Shown here in pieces: positions 35,625 to 44,314 of a stretch of DNA of 64,000 nt. Below the pieces are notes generated by a model that saw nothing but the letters and a program-made list of their open reading frames with translations, searched no databases and had not been told where the DNA came from. A program made the position numbers and the translations under genes. How positions within the stretch are numbered: position 1 is the stretch's first letter; the number at the start of each line of letters is the position of its first letter. The DNA lies in NCBI RefSeq assembly GCF_036013975.1, contig NZ_CP107904.1, positions 2,108,001 through 2,172,000 of the forward strand, read 5' to 3'. The DNA comes from Kitasatospora sp. NBC_00458. GTDB lineage: Bacteria; Actinomycetota; Actinomycetes; Streptomycetales; Streptomycetaceae.

Positions 35625-36386
35625 ATGACGGCCTACATCGAGGTGAGCGCGCTGAGCCACGAGGGCCTGGTGCGGGAACGGAACGAGGACAGCCTCACCG
35701 TCGGGCCGTGGACCCTCTGCGCGACGGTGACCACCAACCCGCAGACCATGCTCTTCCCGCTCGGCCCGCCCTGCGTGGTCGCGGTCGCCGACGGCCTCGG
35801 CGGCCACCCCGGCGGCGAGGTCGCCAGCGCACTGGTCGCCCGGCGGCTGGCGGCGGCCGGGCCGGACCTCGACGGCGAGGAGACCGTCCGGGAGGCGCTC
35901 CAGGAGTGCAACCGGGCGGTGTACGCGGCGGCGGCCGACGATCCGGCACTGGCCGCGATGGGGACGACGGTGGCCGGGGTCGTGCTGCTGACCGACCAGG
36001 CGGTCGTCTTCAACGTCGGCGACAGCCGGGTCTACCGGATCGAGGGGACGGGGCTGCGCCGGGTCAGCGTGGACGACAGCCCTCCCCTGCCGCCCGGTCG
36101 GCGCACCACCGCCCTGGTCACCCAGTCGCTCGGCGGCTCGCTCGGCCTCACCTTCGTCGAACCGCACGTGCGCTGCACGCCGCTGGCCGTCGGCGACCGG
36201 TACCTGGTGTGCAGTGACGGGCTGACCGACCCGCTGCCGGAGGACGAGCTGTTCGACCTGCTGGACCGCCCCGCCGAGGAGCCCGGCCGGGCCGACGGGC
36301 GGGCGGCGTTCGCGCTCTGGAAGGCCGCGATCGAGGCCGGCGGACCGGACAACATCACGCTGGCGCTGGTCCGGGTCGGCGCGTAG
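35625..36386 (+). CDS. PP2C-family serine/threonine phosphatase
   Basis: This 253-aa soluble metal-dependent protein phosphatase retains all the main motifs: VRERNEDS (motif 1), VVAVADGLGGHPGGEVAS (metal-binding Asp-Gly), AAMGTTVAGVVL, VFNVGDSRVYRI, YLVCSDGLTDPL and GGPDNITLALV. It has no membrane segment. The ATG at 35625 has GGAAGGA upstream. No partner kinase is nearby, and the substrate is unknown. Confidence 0.94.
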   Translation: MTAYIEVSALSHEGLVRERNEDSLTVGPWTLCATVTTNPQTMLFPLGPPCVVAVADGLGGHPGGEVASALVARRLAAAGPDLDGEETVREALQECNRAVYAAAADDPALAAMGTTVAGVVLLTDQAVVFNVGDSRVYRIEGTGLRRVSVDDSPPLPPGRRTTALVTQSLGGSLGLTFVEPHVRCTPLAVGDRYLVCSDGLTDPLPEDELFDLLDRPAEEPGRADGRAAFALWKAAIEAGGPDNITLALVRVGA

Positions 36387-36405
36387 GGACCGGGCCCGGA
36401 CAGGA

Positions 36406-36446
36406 GGGTGCCCCCGGCGGTGCGTCGCGCACCGCCGGGGGCACCC
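36406..36446. terminator. Bidirectional hairpin terminator
   Basis: A perfect 19-bp stem (36406-36424 with 36428-36446) with a 3-nt loop lies between the convergent PP2C (ends 36386) and collagenase (ends 36558) genes. Confidence 0.85.
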
Positions 36447-36557
36447 GGGTGGTCGTGCTGCCGTCGCCGGCCGCTCAGCCGCCGGCCGTCATCGGTCGGC
36501 GATCGGTCGGCGGACGTCGGCCGGCATCGGCCGGCGCCGTCAGGCGCCGTCCGGTCC

Positions 36558-39140
36558 TCAGTACTCGGCCTTGATGTTCGCGCCGGAGAAGCCCTGCTGG
36601 GCGTACAGGCTGACGAACACGTAACCCGCGGGCGGGTTGGCGATGGTGAGGGTCTCGGTGTTGTTGGAGGCGTTGACGGACCGGGCGGTGTACGCGTTGG
36701 TGTAGGCCCAGCTGCCGGTGTTGAAGTACATGTCGGCGTTGCCGGTGCCACCGGTGCTGGTCAGCTTCAGCTGCTTCACCCCGGCCGGGAGGTACAGGTA
36801 GAAGTGGGTGTAGTTGCCGGTGGTCGCGGCCAGGTTGCTGCGGCGGCAGTTCTTGTCCATCTGCCGGACGTCGGCGCCGGAGCACTCGGGCAGACCCGCC
36901 ACGGTGACGTCCTGCCGGGCGGTCGCGGTGGCGCCCTTGTCGTCGGTCACCGTGAGCGTGACGGTGTAGGTGCCCGCCTTGGTGTACCACTTGGTCGGGT
37001 TGGTGGTGGTGGCGGTGGTGCCGTCGCCGAAGTCCCAGGCGCGGGTGGTGATCCTGCCGTCCGTGTCGGTCGAGCGGTCGGTGAAGGTGACGGCCAGCTC
37101 ACCGATCGCGGTGCCGAAGGCGGCGGTGGGCGGCTGGTTGCCCGGGGTGGGGGTGTTGCAGGCGCCGGCGGCGCAGGCGGTCAGCCAGCGGTCGAAGTCG
37201 GCGTCGTACCGGGTGCCGATGGTGCTGGTCAGGTAGGTGCGGGCGCCGGCCCAGTCGCCCGTGCGGTACTTGGCGAGCACGGCGTCCATGTCGCTGCGGT
37301 GCTGCTCCAGCATGTAGCGGACGGCCAGGTAGCCCCAGCGGTAGACCCGCTCGCTGTCGGAGTTCTTGTAGGTGGTGTCGAAGAGGGTGGAGAGCTTGTA
37401 GGTGTGCAGGCCGGCGGCGGAGACCGCCGCGTCGTACGAGACCTTGCGGTAGGAGTAGGAGACGTACTCGGCGAAGCCCTCGACCCACCAGACGGTCGGG
37501 GTGGTCATGCCGGCGTCGAAGTCGCCGTACATGTCGAACCGGCCGTCGAGGTAGTGGGTGTACTCGTGGTTCAGGTTCCAGATCTGGAAGTCGGGGCGCG
37601 CCCACTCGGCCTCGTAGGCGAGGAAGCGCGGCTGGTTGCCGGCCTCGGCGGGCTTGCCCTCCAGGTACATGCCGCCGTTGTTGGTGTCGATGCCGTAGAT
37701 GCTCGCGGCGAACACCCCGTAGTCGAACCGGGAGTGGAAGACCACGACCTCGATGGTGGTGTTCCGGTCGTCCGCCACCGCGCCGTTGTCCTTGGCCACC
37801 GTGTGGAAGTAGGCGTCCTGGGAGGTCAGGCTGGAGCAGGCGGTGCCGAGCTGGCCCGCGTCGAGGGCCTGGGCGAGGATCCGGATGCTCGGGCTGCAGG
37901 TGTAGTTGACCGTCAGGACGGCCGACTTGAGCCGGTTGACCGAGTCACAGGTGCCGTAGTACGAGCAGTTGCCCGGGTCGAAGGCCTCGGCCATCTCCGC
38001 GACGGCCGCCCACTGGTAGGCGGTGCGACCGGACGGCGAGGACTGGTCGGCCAGGCCCTTCTCCAGCGGCCGGACCTTGGCCCGGAGCGGCTCGTACTTC
38101 AGGAAGCGGCCCAGCTCGCGGGTCGCGTTGTAGACCAGGAAGCTGTAGTCGCCGCCGAGTTGGGCGTTGTTGGAGCTCGCGAAGGAGTACAGCGCGTCGA
38201 GCACGCCCGGGTCGGCCTGGACGGCGTCGGCGAAGCCGGTCGTCTGGTGGCCGCGCCAGAGCACGGTGAAGACGCTGTTGAGCGCGTTGCCCATCCCCGC
38301 CGGGTTGTGGGTGGCGGCGCTGTAGTCGCCCAGCAGCCGCTTGACGACCGGGAGGTAGCGGACGTTCTCCTGAGCGCTGTCGATCAGGGTGATCGCCTCG
38401 CCGAGGGTGCCGGCGTTGGCGGAGGTGACGTCACGCGAGTGGGAGCTGCCGAAGAAGCCGTCCAGTGCGGACCGGATCGCGGTCTGCAGGGCGGTGCCGT
38501 AGGTGCCGACGTCGGCCGGGTGGTACCACTGCACGAAGTAGCCGGCGCGCAGGTAGAGCACCAACTGGGCGGTGGAGGTGGAGTTGTCGCCCGGGTAGGC
38601 GGCGGCGTTGTCGCGCAGGGCGTACGCCACGGTGGTCATCTGGGATTCCCGGAAGGCCCCGCTGGCGTCACCACCGGTCAGGACGAACAGGTCGTTGATA
38701 CAGCCGAGGTCGGCGGCCTTGATCGCCTGGACCAGGGCGCCGCCGGTGCGTCCGGTGAAGTCGGAGACGTTGCAGGTCTGTTCGGCGACCGCCGCGGCCG
38801 CGCTCTCGCCGAAGCTCTTGGCGAGAGCATTGTCCTTGGCGGCCTTCGACGGGCTGTCGGCCTTGTCGGGCACGGTGGTCGAGAACGGGGCGCGGTCATT
38901 GGCGGACACCGGCCGGTTCTTGCCGTGGTCGTCGGGCGTCTCGCCGATGGCCGGCTGAGGGGCCGGGTCGGCGGGGGCGGCCGAGGTGGCGGGCGAGCCG
39001 CCGCCGGGCGGCGGCGAGGCCGGGACGGGGGCGGCCTGGCTGCGCGGGGCGAACAGGCCGACCGACAGGAGCAGCGCCAGGGCGAGCGTCAGCAGCCTGG
39101 CGATGTGGGGTAGTTGGTGCAGAGGGCGTGCGGCTCTCAC
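36558..39140 (-). CDS. Secreted M9-family collagenase with PKD and PPC domains
   Basis: This 860-aa zinc peptidase has a signal peptide (hydrophobic LLTLALALLLSVGLF, cut near SQA), an M9 N-terminal activator region (about 115-400), and a peptidase domain with NLNHEYTHYLDG (HExxH near 525-529) and the third-ligand Glu in WWVEGFAEYVSYSYR. C-terminal to it are a PKD domain (AFGTAIGELAVTFTDRST...WDFGDGTTATTTNPTKWYTKAGTYTVTLTVTDD) and a pre-peptidase C-terminal collagen-binding-like domain (TGNYTHFYLYLPAGVKQLKLTSTGGTGNADMYFNTG). It degrades collagen-like substrates outside the cell. The GTG at 39140 has GGAGG seven bases upstream. Confidence 0.95.
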   Translation of the reverse strand: MRAARPLHQLPHIARLLTLALALLLSVGLFAPRSQAAPVPASPPPGGGSPATSAAPADPAPQPAIGETPDDHGKNRPVSANDRAPFSTTVPDKADSPSKAAKDNALAKSFGESAAAAVAEQTCNVSDFTGRTGGALVQAIKAADLGCINDLFVLTGGDASGAFRESQMTTVAYALRDNAAAYPGDNSTSTAQLVLYLRAGYFVQWYHPADVGTYGTALQTAIRSALDGFFGSSHSRDVTSANAGTLGEAITLIDSAQENVRYLPVVKRLLGDYSAATHNPAGMGNALNSVFTVLWRGHQTTGFADAVQADPGVLDALYSFASSNNAQLGGDYSFLVYNATRELGRFLKYEPLRAKVRPLEKGLADQSSPSGRTAYQWAAVAEMAEAFDPGNCSYYGTCDSVNRLKSAVLTVNYTCSPSIRILAQALDAGQLGTACSSLTSQDAYFHTVAKDNGAVADDRNTTIEVVVFHSRFDYGVFAASIYGIDTNNGGMYLEGKPAEAGNQPRFLAYEAEWARPDFQIWNLNHEYTHYLDGRFDMYGDFDAGMTTPTVWWVEGFAEYVSYSYRKVSYDAAVSAAGLHTYKLSTLFDTTYKNSDSERVYRWGYLAVRYMLEQHRSDMDAVLAKYRTGDWAGARTYLTSTIGTRYDADFDRWLTACAAGACNTPTPGNQPPTAAFGTAIGELAVTFTDRSTDTDGRITTRAWDFGDGTTATTTNPTKWYTKAGTYTVTLTVTDDKGATATARQDVTVAGLPECSGADVRQMDKNCRRSNLAATTGNYTHFYLYLPAGVKQLKLTSTGGTGNADMYFNTGSWAYTNAYTARSVNASNNTETLTIANPPAGYVFVSLYAQQGFSGANIKAEY

Positions 39141-39445
39141 GTGGGGGCCTCCGGGCCTGATCGGCCGCGTTGGGGGCGCGGCCGGTGGGAGGTGAGGACC
39201 GTTGCGACGGCGCCGTGGGGCGGCTCCGTCGAGCACCGGTGGGGAGTGTGACATGTACAATGGCACACATCACATGACGAGGGGAAGGCCCCGGAACGGA
39301 CGAAAAGCGAACGGCCTCATCCACGAGGGGCGTTCGGTTCGCGGAGGCGGCCGTGGAGGGGCGGAGGCGCTGGTCGGCGGGGGTGCCGGACGGCACCGGC
39401 CGACGGGGTGCGGTGCCGGGGCGTCAGGAACGGGCGGCCCGGGCG

Positions 39446-39694
39446 GAGGCGGGTCCGGCCGGAGGCGGGTCCGGCGGGAGGCGGGTCCGGCGGGAGGCGG
39501 GTCCGGCGGGAGGCGAAACCGGTCGGAGGCGGGTCCGGCGGGAGGCGAAACCGGTCGGAGGCGGGTCCGGCGGGAGGCGAAACCGGTCGGAGGCGGGTCC
39601 GGCGGGAGGCGAAACCGGTCGGAGGCGGGTCCGGCGGGAGGCGAAACCGGTCGGAGGCGGGTCCGGCGGGAGGCGAAACCGGTCGGAGGCGGGT
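39446..39694. repeat. 16-bp minisatellite with two alternating unit types
   Basis: Fifteen full units of 16 bp run from 39446 to 39685, with a partial unit after. The first four are type A (GAGGCGGGTCCGGCGG); then type B (GAGGCGAAACCGGTCG) and type A alternate strictly, giving a 32-bp higher-order repeat with B at 39510, 39542, 39574, 39606, 39638 and 39670. A 16-bp unit is not a multiple of three, so it is probably not coding. It lies in the 691-bp gap upstream of the collagenase gene, in which no gene is supported. Confidence 0.92.
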
Positions 39695-39722
39695 CGCGCG
39701 CACGGCGGCCGACGCGGACGCG

Positions 39723-39758
39723 CGAGGGGCCACCGGTCGGATGACCGGTGGCCCCTCG
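39723..39758 (-). terminator. Hairpin terminator downstream of doxX
   Basis: A perfect 16-bp stem (39723-39738 with 39743-39758) with a GGAT loop lies 73 nt past the DoxX stop. Confidence 0.8.
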
Positions 39759-39831
39759 TGGAACCCGGTGGCTCAGGACCTCGCGCCCGGCTCCCCGCCG
39801 CGGGGCGGCGAACCGTCGAGGTGCGGGTCCG

Positions 39832-40404
39832 TCACTTGCGCACGAGCAGGACCACGCCGGCCGTCACCAGGCCGACCAGCACGGCACCCGCGCCGTACAC
39901 CAGCCGGTGCGAGCGCACCACGGGCAGGTAGCGGTCCACGGCGTAGCGGCCGGGACCGGTCAGGGCGAGCGCGGCGGAGGCGGCGATCAGCAGCAGTTCG
40001 TACTCGCTGCCGCCCTTGGCGGCGAAGAAGGTGCTGCTCCAGGTCACCGCGAGGGCGTTGAGCATGGTGCCGAGGATCGCGGCGGCGGCCAGCGGGGTCA
40101 GCAGGCCGACCACGAGCGCGAGCCCGCCGCCGACCTCGGTGAGACCGGCCACGACGGCCATGGCCTTGGGCGCCGGGTACCCGCTCTTGTCGAAGAAATG
40201 ACCGGTGCCGTCGATTCCACCGCCGCCGAACCAGCCGAACAGCTTCTGGCTGCCGTGGGCGGCCATGGTGAGGCCGAGGACCACGCGCAGCAGCAGCAGG
40301 CCGACGTCGTAGGCGTGCGGTGAGGCCACCCCGGCCCCGGGGATCGCCCGGGCCGAAGCGGAGGTGGTGGTGGGGGCGGTCGTGCTCGGGCTGCTGCTCG
40401 GCAT
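39832..40404 (-). CDS. DoxX family membrane protein
   Basis: This 190-aa protein has four hydrophobic segments after a polar N-terminus. The core, AYDVGLLLLRVVLGLTMAAHGSQKLFGWFGGGG, is the DoxX hallmark, followed by PKAMAVVAGLTEVGGGLALVVGLLTPLAAAAILGTML. DoxX proteins are small quinone-linked or redox-related membrane proteins; in mycobacteria one interacts with a superoxide dismutase and thiol pathway. The ATG at 40404 has GGAG six bases upstream. It is divergent from a WYL regulator gene across a large inverted repeat. Confidence 0.93.
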   Translation of the reverse strand: MPSSSPSTTAPTTTSASARAIPGAGVASPHAYDVGLLLLRVVLGLTMAAHGSQKLFGWFGGGGIDGTGHFFDKSGYPAPKAMAVVAGLTEVGGGLALVVGLLTPLAAAAILGTMLNALAVTWSSTFFAAKGGSEYELLLIAASAALALTGPGRYAVDRYLPVVRSHRLVYGAGAVLVGLVTAGVVLLVRK

Positions 40405-40437
40405 GCGCGTCTCCATCGATGGGGGGTCGGTCGAGGA

Positions 40438-40506
40438 AGCTGGTTGTTCAAATTCGAACCAGCGCTGTTCGACCGTACCTGGAAGTTTGAATTTGAACAA
40501 CCAGCT
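40438..40506. promoter_or_regulatory. 18-bp perfect inverted repeat between doxX and the WYL regulator gene
   Basis: AGCTGGTTGTTCAAATTC (40438-40455) and its exact reverse complement (40489-40506) are separated by 33 bp. Each copy includes a smaller TTCAAATT/AATTTGAA element that is itself nearly palindromic with neighbouring bases. The region is far more AT-rich than its surroundings. It is likely the operator/promoter area of doxX. Confidence 0.8.
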
Positions 40507-40667
40507 CGCACGAGGAGATTTGGCGTGGGCGAGTCAAGGAGTGGTGTAGACCGGCGCACGGGGGCGCACCGGGGAACGGCGCTCCCGCCGCCGGAGGCGC
40601 CGAAGCCCCCGGGCGGCCGGGCGGGGCCGGTAGCGCACCCGTCCAACGGGTTGGTGATCATTGGCGC

Positions 40668-41855
40668 ATGCGTGCCGCCCGCCTGATCCGCATGGCCTTC
40701 CTCGTCCAGTCGAACCCCGGCGTGACCGCCGCCACCCTCGCCCGCGAGCTGGAGGTGTCCGAGCGGACGGTGATCCGCGATGCCCAGGCCCTGCAGGAGG
40801 CGGGCATCCCGGTCCGCTCCGAGCGCGGCCGGGTGGGCGGCTACCACCTGCCACCGGGCTACCGGACCCGGCTCACCACGCTCCACCCCACCGAGGCCGA
40901 GACCCTCTTCCTGTCCGGCCTGCCCACGGCCCTGCGGGACCTCGGACTGGCGGACGAGGCGAGCGCGGCCCGGCTGAAGCTGACGGCCACCCTGCTCCCG
41001 TCGGTGCGCACGGCGGCCGAGTCGTCCAGAGGCCGCTTCCACCTCGACGCCCCGGCCTGGTTCCGCGAGCCGCGAGCGCCGCGGCTGCTGCCGGAACTGG
41101 CCCGCGCGGTGTGGTCGGACCGGACCGTGGAACTGTCGTACGCCCGAGCGGGCGGGGACGGCTCCCCGCCCGCCGCGGTGACGCGCGTGGTGGAGCCGTA
41201 CGGGCTGGTCCTGAAGGCGGGCGTCTGGTACCTGGTGGGCCGCGTCCCCGTCGGGGCGGCCGACCGCGCTCCCGGCGGGGCGGACCTGCGGGCCTCGGGT
41301 GGGCCGGCCGACCGCGCTCCCGGCGGGGCGGACGGACGGACCCCGGGCGGGGCGGCCGACCGTACTCCCGGCAGCGCGGACGGACGGACCCCGGGCGGGG
41401 CGGCCGGGCGGGAACGTGACGGTGCCTGGCGCACCTACCGCGTCGACCGCATCACCGCCCTCGCCCCCGCTCCGCACGCCGAGGAGCCGTTCGTCCGTGA
41501 TCCGGCCTTCGACCTGGCGGCGCACTGGGAGGAGCGCTCCGCCGGGTTCGCGCGGGCGCTGCTGCGCACGAGCGTCACGGTGCGGCTGACCGGGTGGGGC
41601 CTGCGACGCCTGCCCGCCGTCATCGACGCGGCCGGCGTCGAGGAGGCGCTGGCCTCGGCGAGCGGGCCGGACGCCGCCGGGCGGGTCACGCTCGACGTAC
41701 CGGCGGAGTCGGACGAGGTCGCGTTCGACCAGCTGTCCAGGCTGGGCGCCGAGGTGGAGGTGCTGGCCCCGGCGGGCCTGCGCGCCCGCTTCCGCGAGCG
41801 CGCGTCGGCCCTGGCCGCCCTCTACGGGGCGGACGACCCCGGGGATCAGCGGTAG
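40668..41855 (+). CDS. WYL-domain HTH regulator with an internal repeat insertion
   Basis: This 395-aa DeoR/YafY-type regulator has an N-terminal winged HTH (MRAARLIRMAFLVQSNPGVTAATLARELEVSERTVIRDAQALQEAGIPV), a WYL domain (YARAGGDGSPPAAVTRVVEPYGLVLKAGVWYLVGRV) and a C-terminal WCX region. Inside the WYL domain, roughly residues 195-247, an imperfect tandem insertion of PGGADGRT-like units interrupts the fold (DNA 41250-41405). WYL regulators often sense nucleotides or DNA damage signals. It is divergent from doxX. Its 3' end overlaps the convergent SDR gene by 10 bp. Confidence 0.9.
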   Translation: MRAARLIRMAFLVQSNPGVTAATLARELEVSERTVIRDAQALQEAGIPVRSERGRVGGYHLPPGYRTRLTTLHPTEAETLFLSGLPTALRDLGLADEASAARLKLTATLLPSVRTAAESSRGRFHLDAPAWFREPRAPRLLPELARAVWSDRTVELSYARAGGDGSPPAAVTRVVEPYGLVLKAGVWYLVGRVPVGAADRAPGGADLRASGGPADRAPGGADGRTPGGAADRTPGSADGRTPGGAAGRERDGAWRTYRVDRITALAPAPHAEEPFVRDPAFDLAAHWEERSAGFARALLRTSVTVRLTGWGLRRLPAVIDAAGVEEALASASGPDAAGRVTLDVPAESDEVAFDQLSRLGAEVEVLAPAGLRARFRERASALAALYGADDPGDQR

Positions 41856-42805
41856 TCGTCGGGCGAGCCGTCCTTCCCGCCGTAGGTGACGTCCTCGAAG
41901 TAGGCCCAGGCGTCGGGCCGGCTGCCGTCCACGTCCCGCACGTCGTACGCCCTGGCGAGCTCCCCGCTGGAGGTGGACCTGCCGTTCCAGCGGGCGGCCC
42001 GGTCCGGGTCGGCGGCCAGTGCCGCGACCGCGCGTGCGAGGTAGCTCGGCGACTCGGCGATCGCGAAGGCCGGTTCCCGGGCGATGGCGTCGCGCCAGTT
42101 CTCCTCGGCGACCCCGAAGTGGGCGAGCATCTGCTCCGAGCGCAGGAAGCCCGGCGACACCGCCACCGCCGCACCCCCGTACTCCGCCAGCTCCTGGCCC
42201 AGCCCGAAGGCCAGCCGGATCGGGGCGTTCTTGGCCAGGTCGTAGTACATGTTCTCGCGGTAGCGGCGGTTGGAGACCGCCGTGCCGTCGGTCACCTCCA
42301 CGTGCAGCGGCGCGTCGGACCGGATCAGCAGCGGCAGCAGGAGCGCCGCCGTGATCACGTGCGAACGGACCCCGAGTTCCAGGATGCGCAGGCCGTCGGC
42401 GAGCGGCGTCTCCCAGCTCTTCCTGCCGAACACGGAACGGGTGAGCAGGTGCTCGCCGCCCCACAGGTCGTTGACCAGGATGTCGAGGCGGCCCTGCTCG
42501 CGCCCGATCCGCTCGGCGAGGGCGCGGACCCGCTCCTCGTCGAGGTGGTCGGTGGGGACGGCGATCCCGGTGCCGCCGGCCGCGGTGACGAGCTCCGCGC
42601 TCTCCTCGATGGTCTCCGCGCTCCGGCCGACCTCGCTGGCCCGGGTGCGGGTGGTGCGTCCGGTGACGTAGACGGTGGCGCCGGCGCGGCCGAGCTCGAC
42701 GGCGAGGGCGCGCCCGGCACCGCGGGTGGCCCCGGCCACGAGTGCGATCCGACCGGAGAGCGGGCCGTTCCGGCCGTCGTCGGGGGTGGTGGTTTCACGG
42801 TTCAT
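41846..42805 (-). CDS. Short-chain dehydrogenase (extended N-terminal type)
   Basis: This 319-aa SDR has the cofactor loop VAGATRGAGRALAVELG and the NADP-type GRTTRT. Catalytic YDLAK (Tyr-Lys) is in ENMYYDLAKNAPIRLAFGLGQELAEYG. The usual NNAG reads NDLWG and a long loop with WGGEHLL follows, as in a subgroup of uncharacterised SDRs. The ATG at 42805 begins MNRETTTPDD. It is convergent with the WYL gene and divergent from the TIGR03086 gene. Confidence 0.9.
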   Translation of the reverse strand: MNRETTTPDDGRNGPLSGRIALVAGATRGAGRALAVELGRAGATVYVTGRTTRTRASEVGRSAETIEESAELVTAAGGTGIAVPTDHLDEERVRALAERIGREQGRLDILVNDLWGGEHLLTRSVFGRKSWETPLADGLRILELGVRSHVITAALLLPLLIRSDAPLHVEVTDGTAVSNRRYRENMYYDLAKNAPIRLAFGLGQELAEYGGAAVAVSPGFLRSEQMLAHFGVAEENWRDAIAREPAFAIAESPSYLARAVAALAADPDRAARWNGRSTSSGELARAYDVRDVDGSRPDAWAYFEDVTYGGKDGSPDDYR

Positions 42806-42932
42806 GTCGTCGATCGTCCACGGTAAAAGTGACAGGGCACGTCACCCTTTCCCGGCCGGGCCACACGGATTTCCGGCGGGCCGAACCGGGCACCGGCGCG
42901 CGGGGCCGGGCGCGGCGGGGCAGGGTGGAGGT

Positions 42933-43529
42933 ATGGCTCACCGCAGGGAACACCGGAAGGCGGCCCGGCCGGACACCCCGTACACCGAGGCCCTGTCCGC
43001 GTTCGGCGACCGCGTGCGACTGGTCACCCCCGACCAGTGGGACGCGCCCACGCCGTGCGCCGACTGGTCCGTCCGGGAGCTGGTCAACCACCTCACCGCC
43101 GAGCAGCTCTGGGTGCCGGAGCTGCTGATGGGCTCGACCGTCTCGGAGGTCGGCGGCCGGTTCGACGGCGACGTGCTCGGCACCGACCCGGTCGCCGCCT
43201 GGACGGCCGCCGCCGACGCCGCCCGCGACGCGTTCGCCGTGTCCGGCGCCACCGAACTCACCGTCCACCTGTCCTTCGGCGACGTCTCCGGGCAGTACTA
43301 CCTGGACCAGCTCACCGCCGACGCCGTCGTGCACGCCTGGGACCTCGCCGAGGGCATCGGCCGGCGCACCCGGCTGCCCGCCGGGCTGGTCGAGTTCGCG
43401 CTCGGCGAGTACACCGGCTACGGGGACCTCTCCGGCAGCGGCCTCTTCGACCCGCCGCTCCCCGTCCCGGCCGACGCCGGCCCGCAGACCCGCCTGCTCG
43501 CCCTCACCGGGCGCCGGGACCGCCCCTGA
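42933..43529 (+). CDS. TIGR03086-family (mycothiol-dependent maleylpyruvate isomerase-like) protein
   Basis: This 198-aa protein has the DinB/MDMPI four-helix fold: VRLVTPDQWDAPTPCADWSVRELVNHLTAEQLWVPELL, with the metal-binding His in VNHL, then QLTADAVVHAWDLAEGIGRR supplying further ligands. The family is predicted to act with mycothiol. The ATG at 42933 has GGAGG close upstream. The hemerythrin gene follows 121 bp later in the same direction. Confidence 0.9.
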   Translation: MAHRREHRKAARPDTPYTEALSAFGDRVRLVTPDQWDAPTPCADWSVRELVNHLTAEQLWVPELLMGSTVSEVGGRFDGDVLGTDPVAAWTAAADAARDAFAVSGATELTVHLSFGDVSGQYYLDQLTADAVVHAWDLAEGIGRRTRLPAGLVEFALGEYTGYGDLSGSGLFDPPLPVPADAGPQTRLLALTGRRDRP

Positions 43530-43650
43530 CCTGCTCCGTCACCGGACGGCCGCCCGGGTGCGAACCGCGACGCCGGATACTGGGGGTATCGGGACACATC
43601 GGCACCCATCGGACGAGACCGGACGAGACCGGACGGGAGGCGGGCGCGCC

Positions 43651-44223
43651 ATGAGCCGCAGGCCGGACATCCTGGACGAGTTCACCGCGGAGCACCGGGC
43701 GGTGGAGGAACTGCTCACCCGGATCGAGGCCGGGCTCGGGGCGGGCTCCGCGACACCGGAGGCACCGGGAGCACCGGAGGAGCCGGACGGAGCGGGGACG
43801 GCGGATACCCCCGGTTCCACGGGAGCCGCGGGCCCGGCGGGGACCGCGGAGGCGTCCGCCGAGCTGGACGAGGCCGCCGGACTCCTCACCGATCTGCTCT
43901 TCAGCCACTGCGCCGCCGAGGAGGAGCACCTGTTCCCGGTCGTCCAGCACGACGTGCCCGACGGCGGGGCGCTGGTGTTCCGGTGCATCCACGACCACCT
44001 GGCGATCGGCCAGTACCTCTCCGACCTGCAAGGACTCCCGCCCGGGGACCCGACCGCCGGCACCCTGCTGCAGGGCCTCGCCGAACTCCTCCGCCGACAC
44101 CTGGCGACGGAGGAGGAACAGCTCTACGCAGCAGCCCGCAAGGCCCTGCCGGCCGATACCCGTGCCGCCCTCGCCGAACGGCTGCGCACCACACGGGCGG
44201 AGATCGCCGAAGCCGGGCCGTGA
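43651..44223 (+). CDS. Hemerythrin-like (HHE) domain protein
   Basis: This 190-aa protein has a four-helix diiron-binding HHE cation-binding domain: DILDEFTAEHRAVEELL, then LLFSHCAAEEEHLFPVVQ, FRCIHDHLAIGQYL, LLRRHLATEEEQLYAAARKAL, giving the His/Glu ligand pattern. An Ala/Gly/Pro insertion (about residues 31-70) lies between the first two helices. It may sense or bind O2, NO or peroxide. The ATG at 43651 follows GGGAGG ten bases upstream; short GACCGGACGA repeats precede it. Confidence 0.9.
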   Translation: MSRRPDILDEFTAEHRAVEELLTRIEAGLGAGSATPEAPGAPEEPDGAGTADTPGSTGAAGPAGTAEASAELDEAAGLLTDLLFSHCAAEEEHLFPVVQHDVPDGGALVFRCIHDHLAIGQYLSDLQGLPPGDPTAGTLLQGLAELLRRHLATEEEQLYAAARKALPADTRAALAERLRTTRAEIAEAGP

Positions 44224-44314
44224 CCCGGGGAGACCCGCCCCAGGGGTCTGCCGGCGGCCCCCACGGCGATCTGACACCACGGTCCGCGCGGGAGGCGCCA
44301 CCGTCACCCGGAGC

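Noticed and set aside
39446..39694. The regular repeat array as a CRISPR
   Set aside because: Units are 16 bp with no unique spacers, and no cas genes are present; it is a minisatellite.
39202..39744. Plus-strand frames across the minisatellite
   Set aside because: The 16-bp period shifts frame with each unit and gives similar Gly/Arg-rich peptides in all frames; no start or family match.
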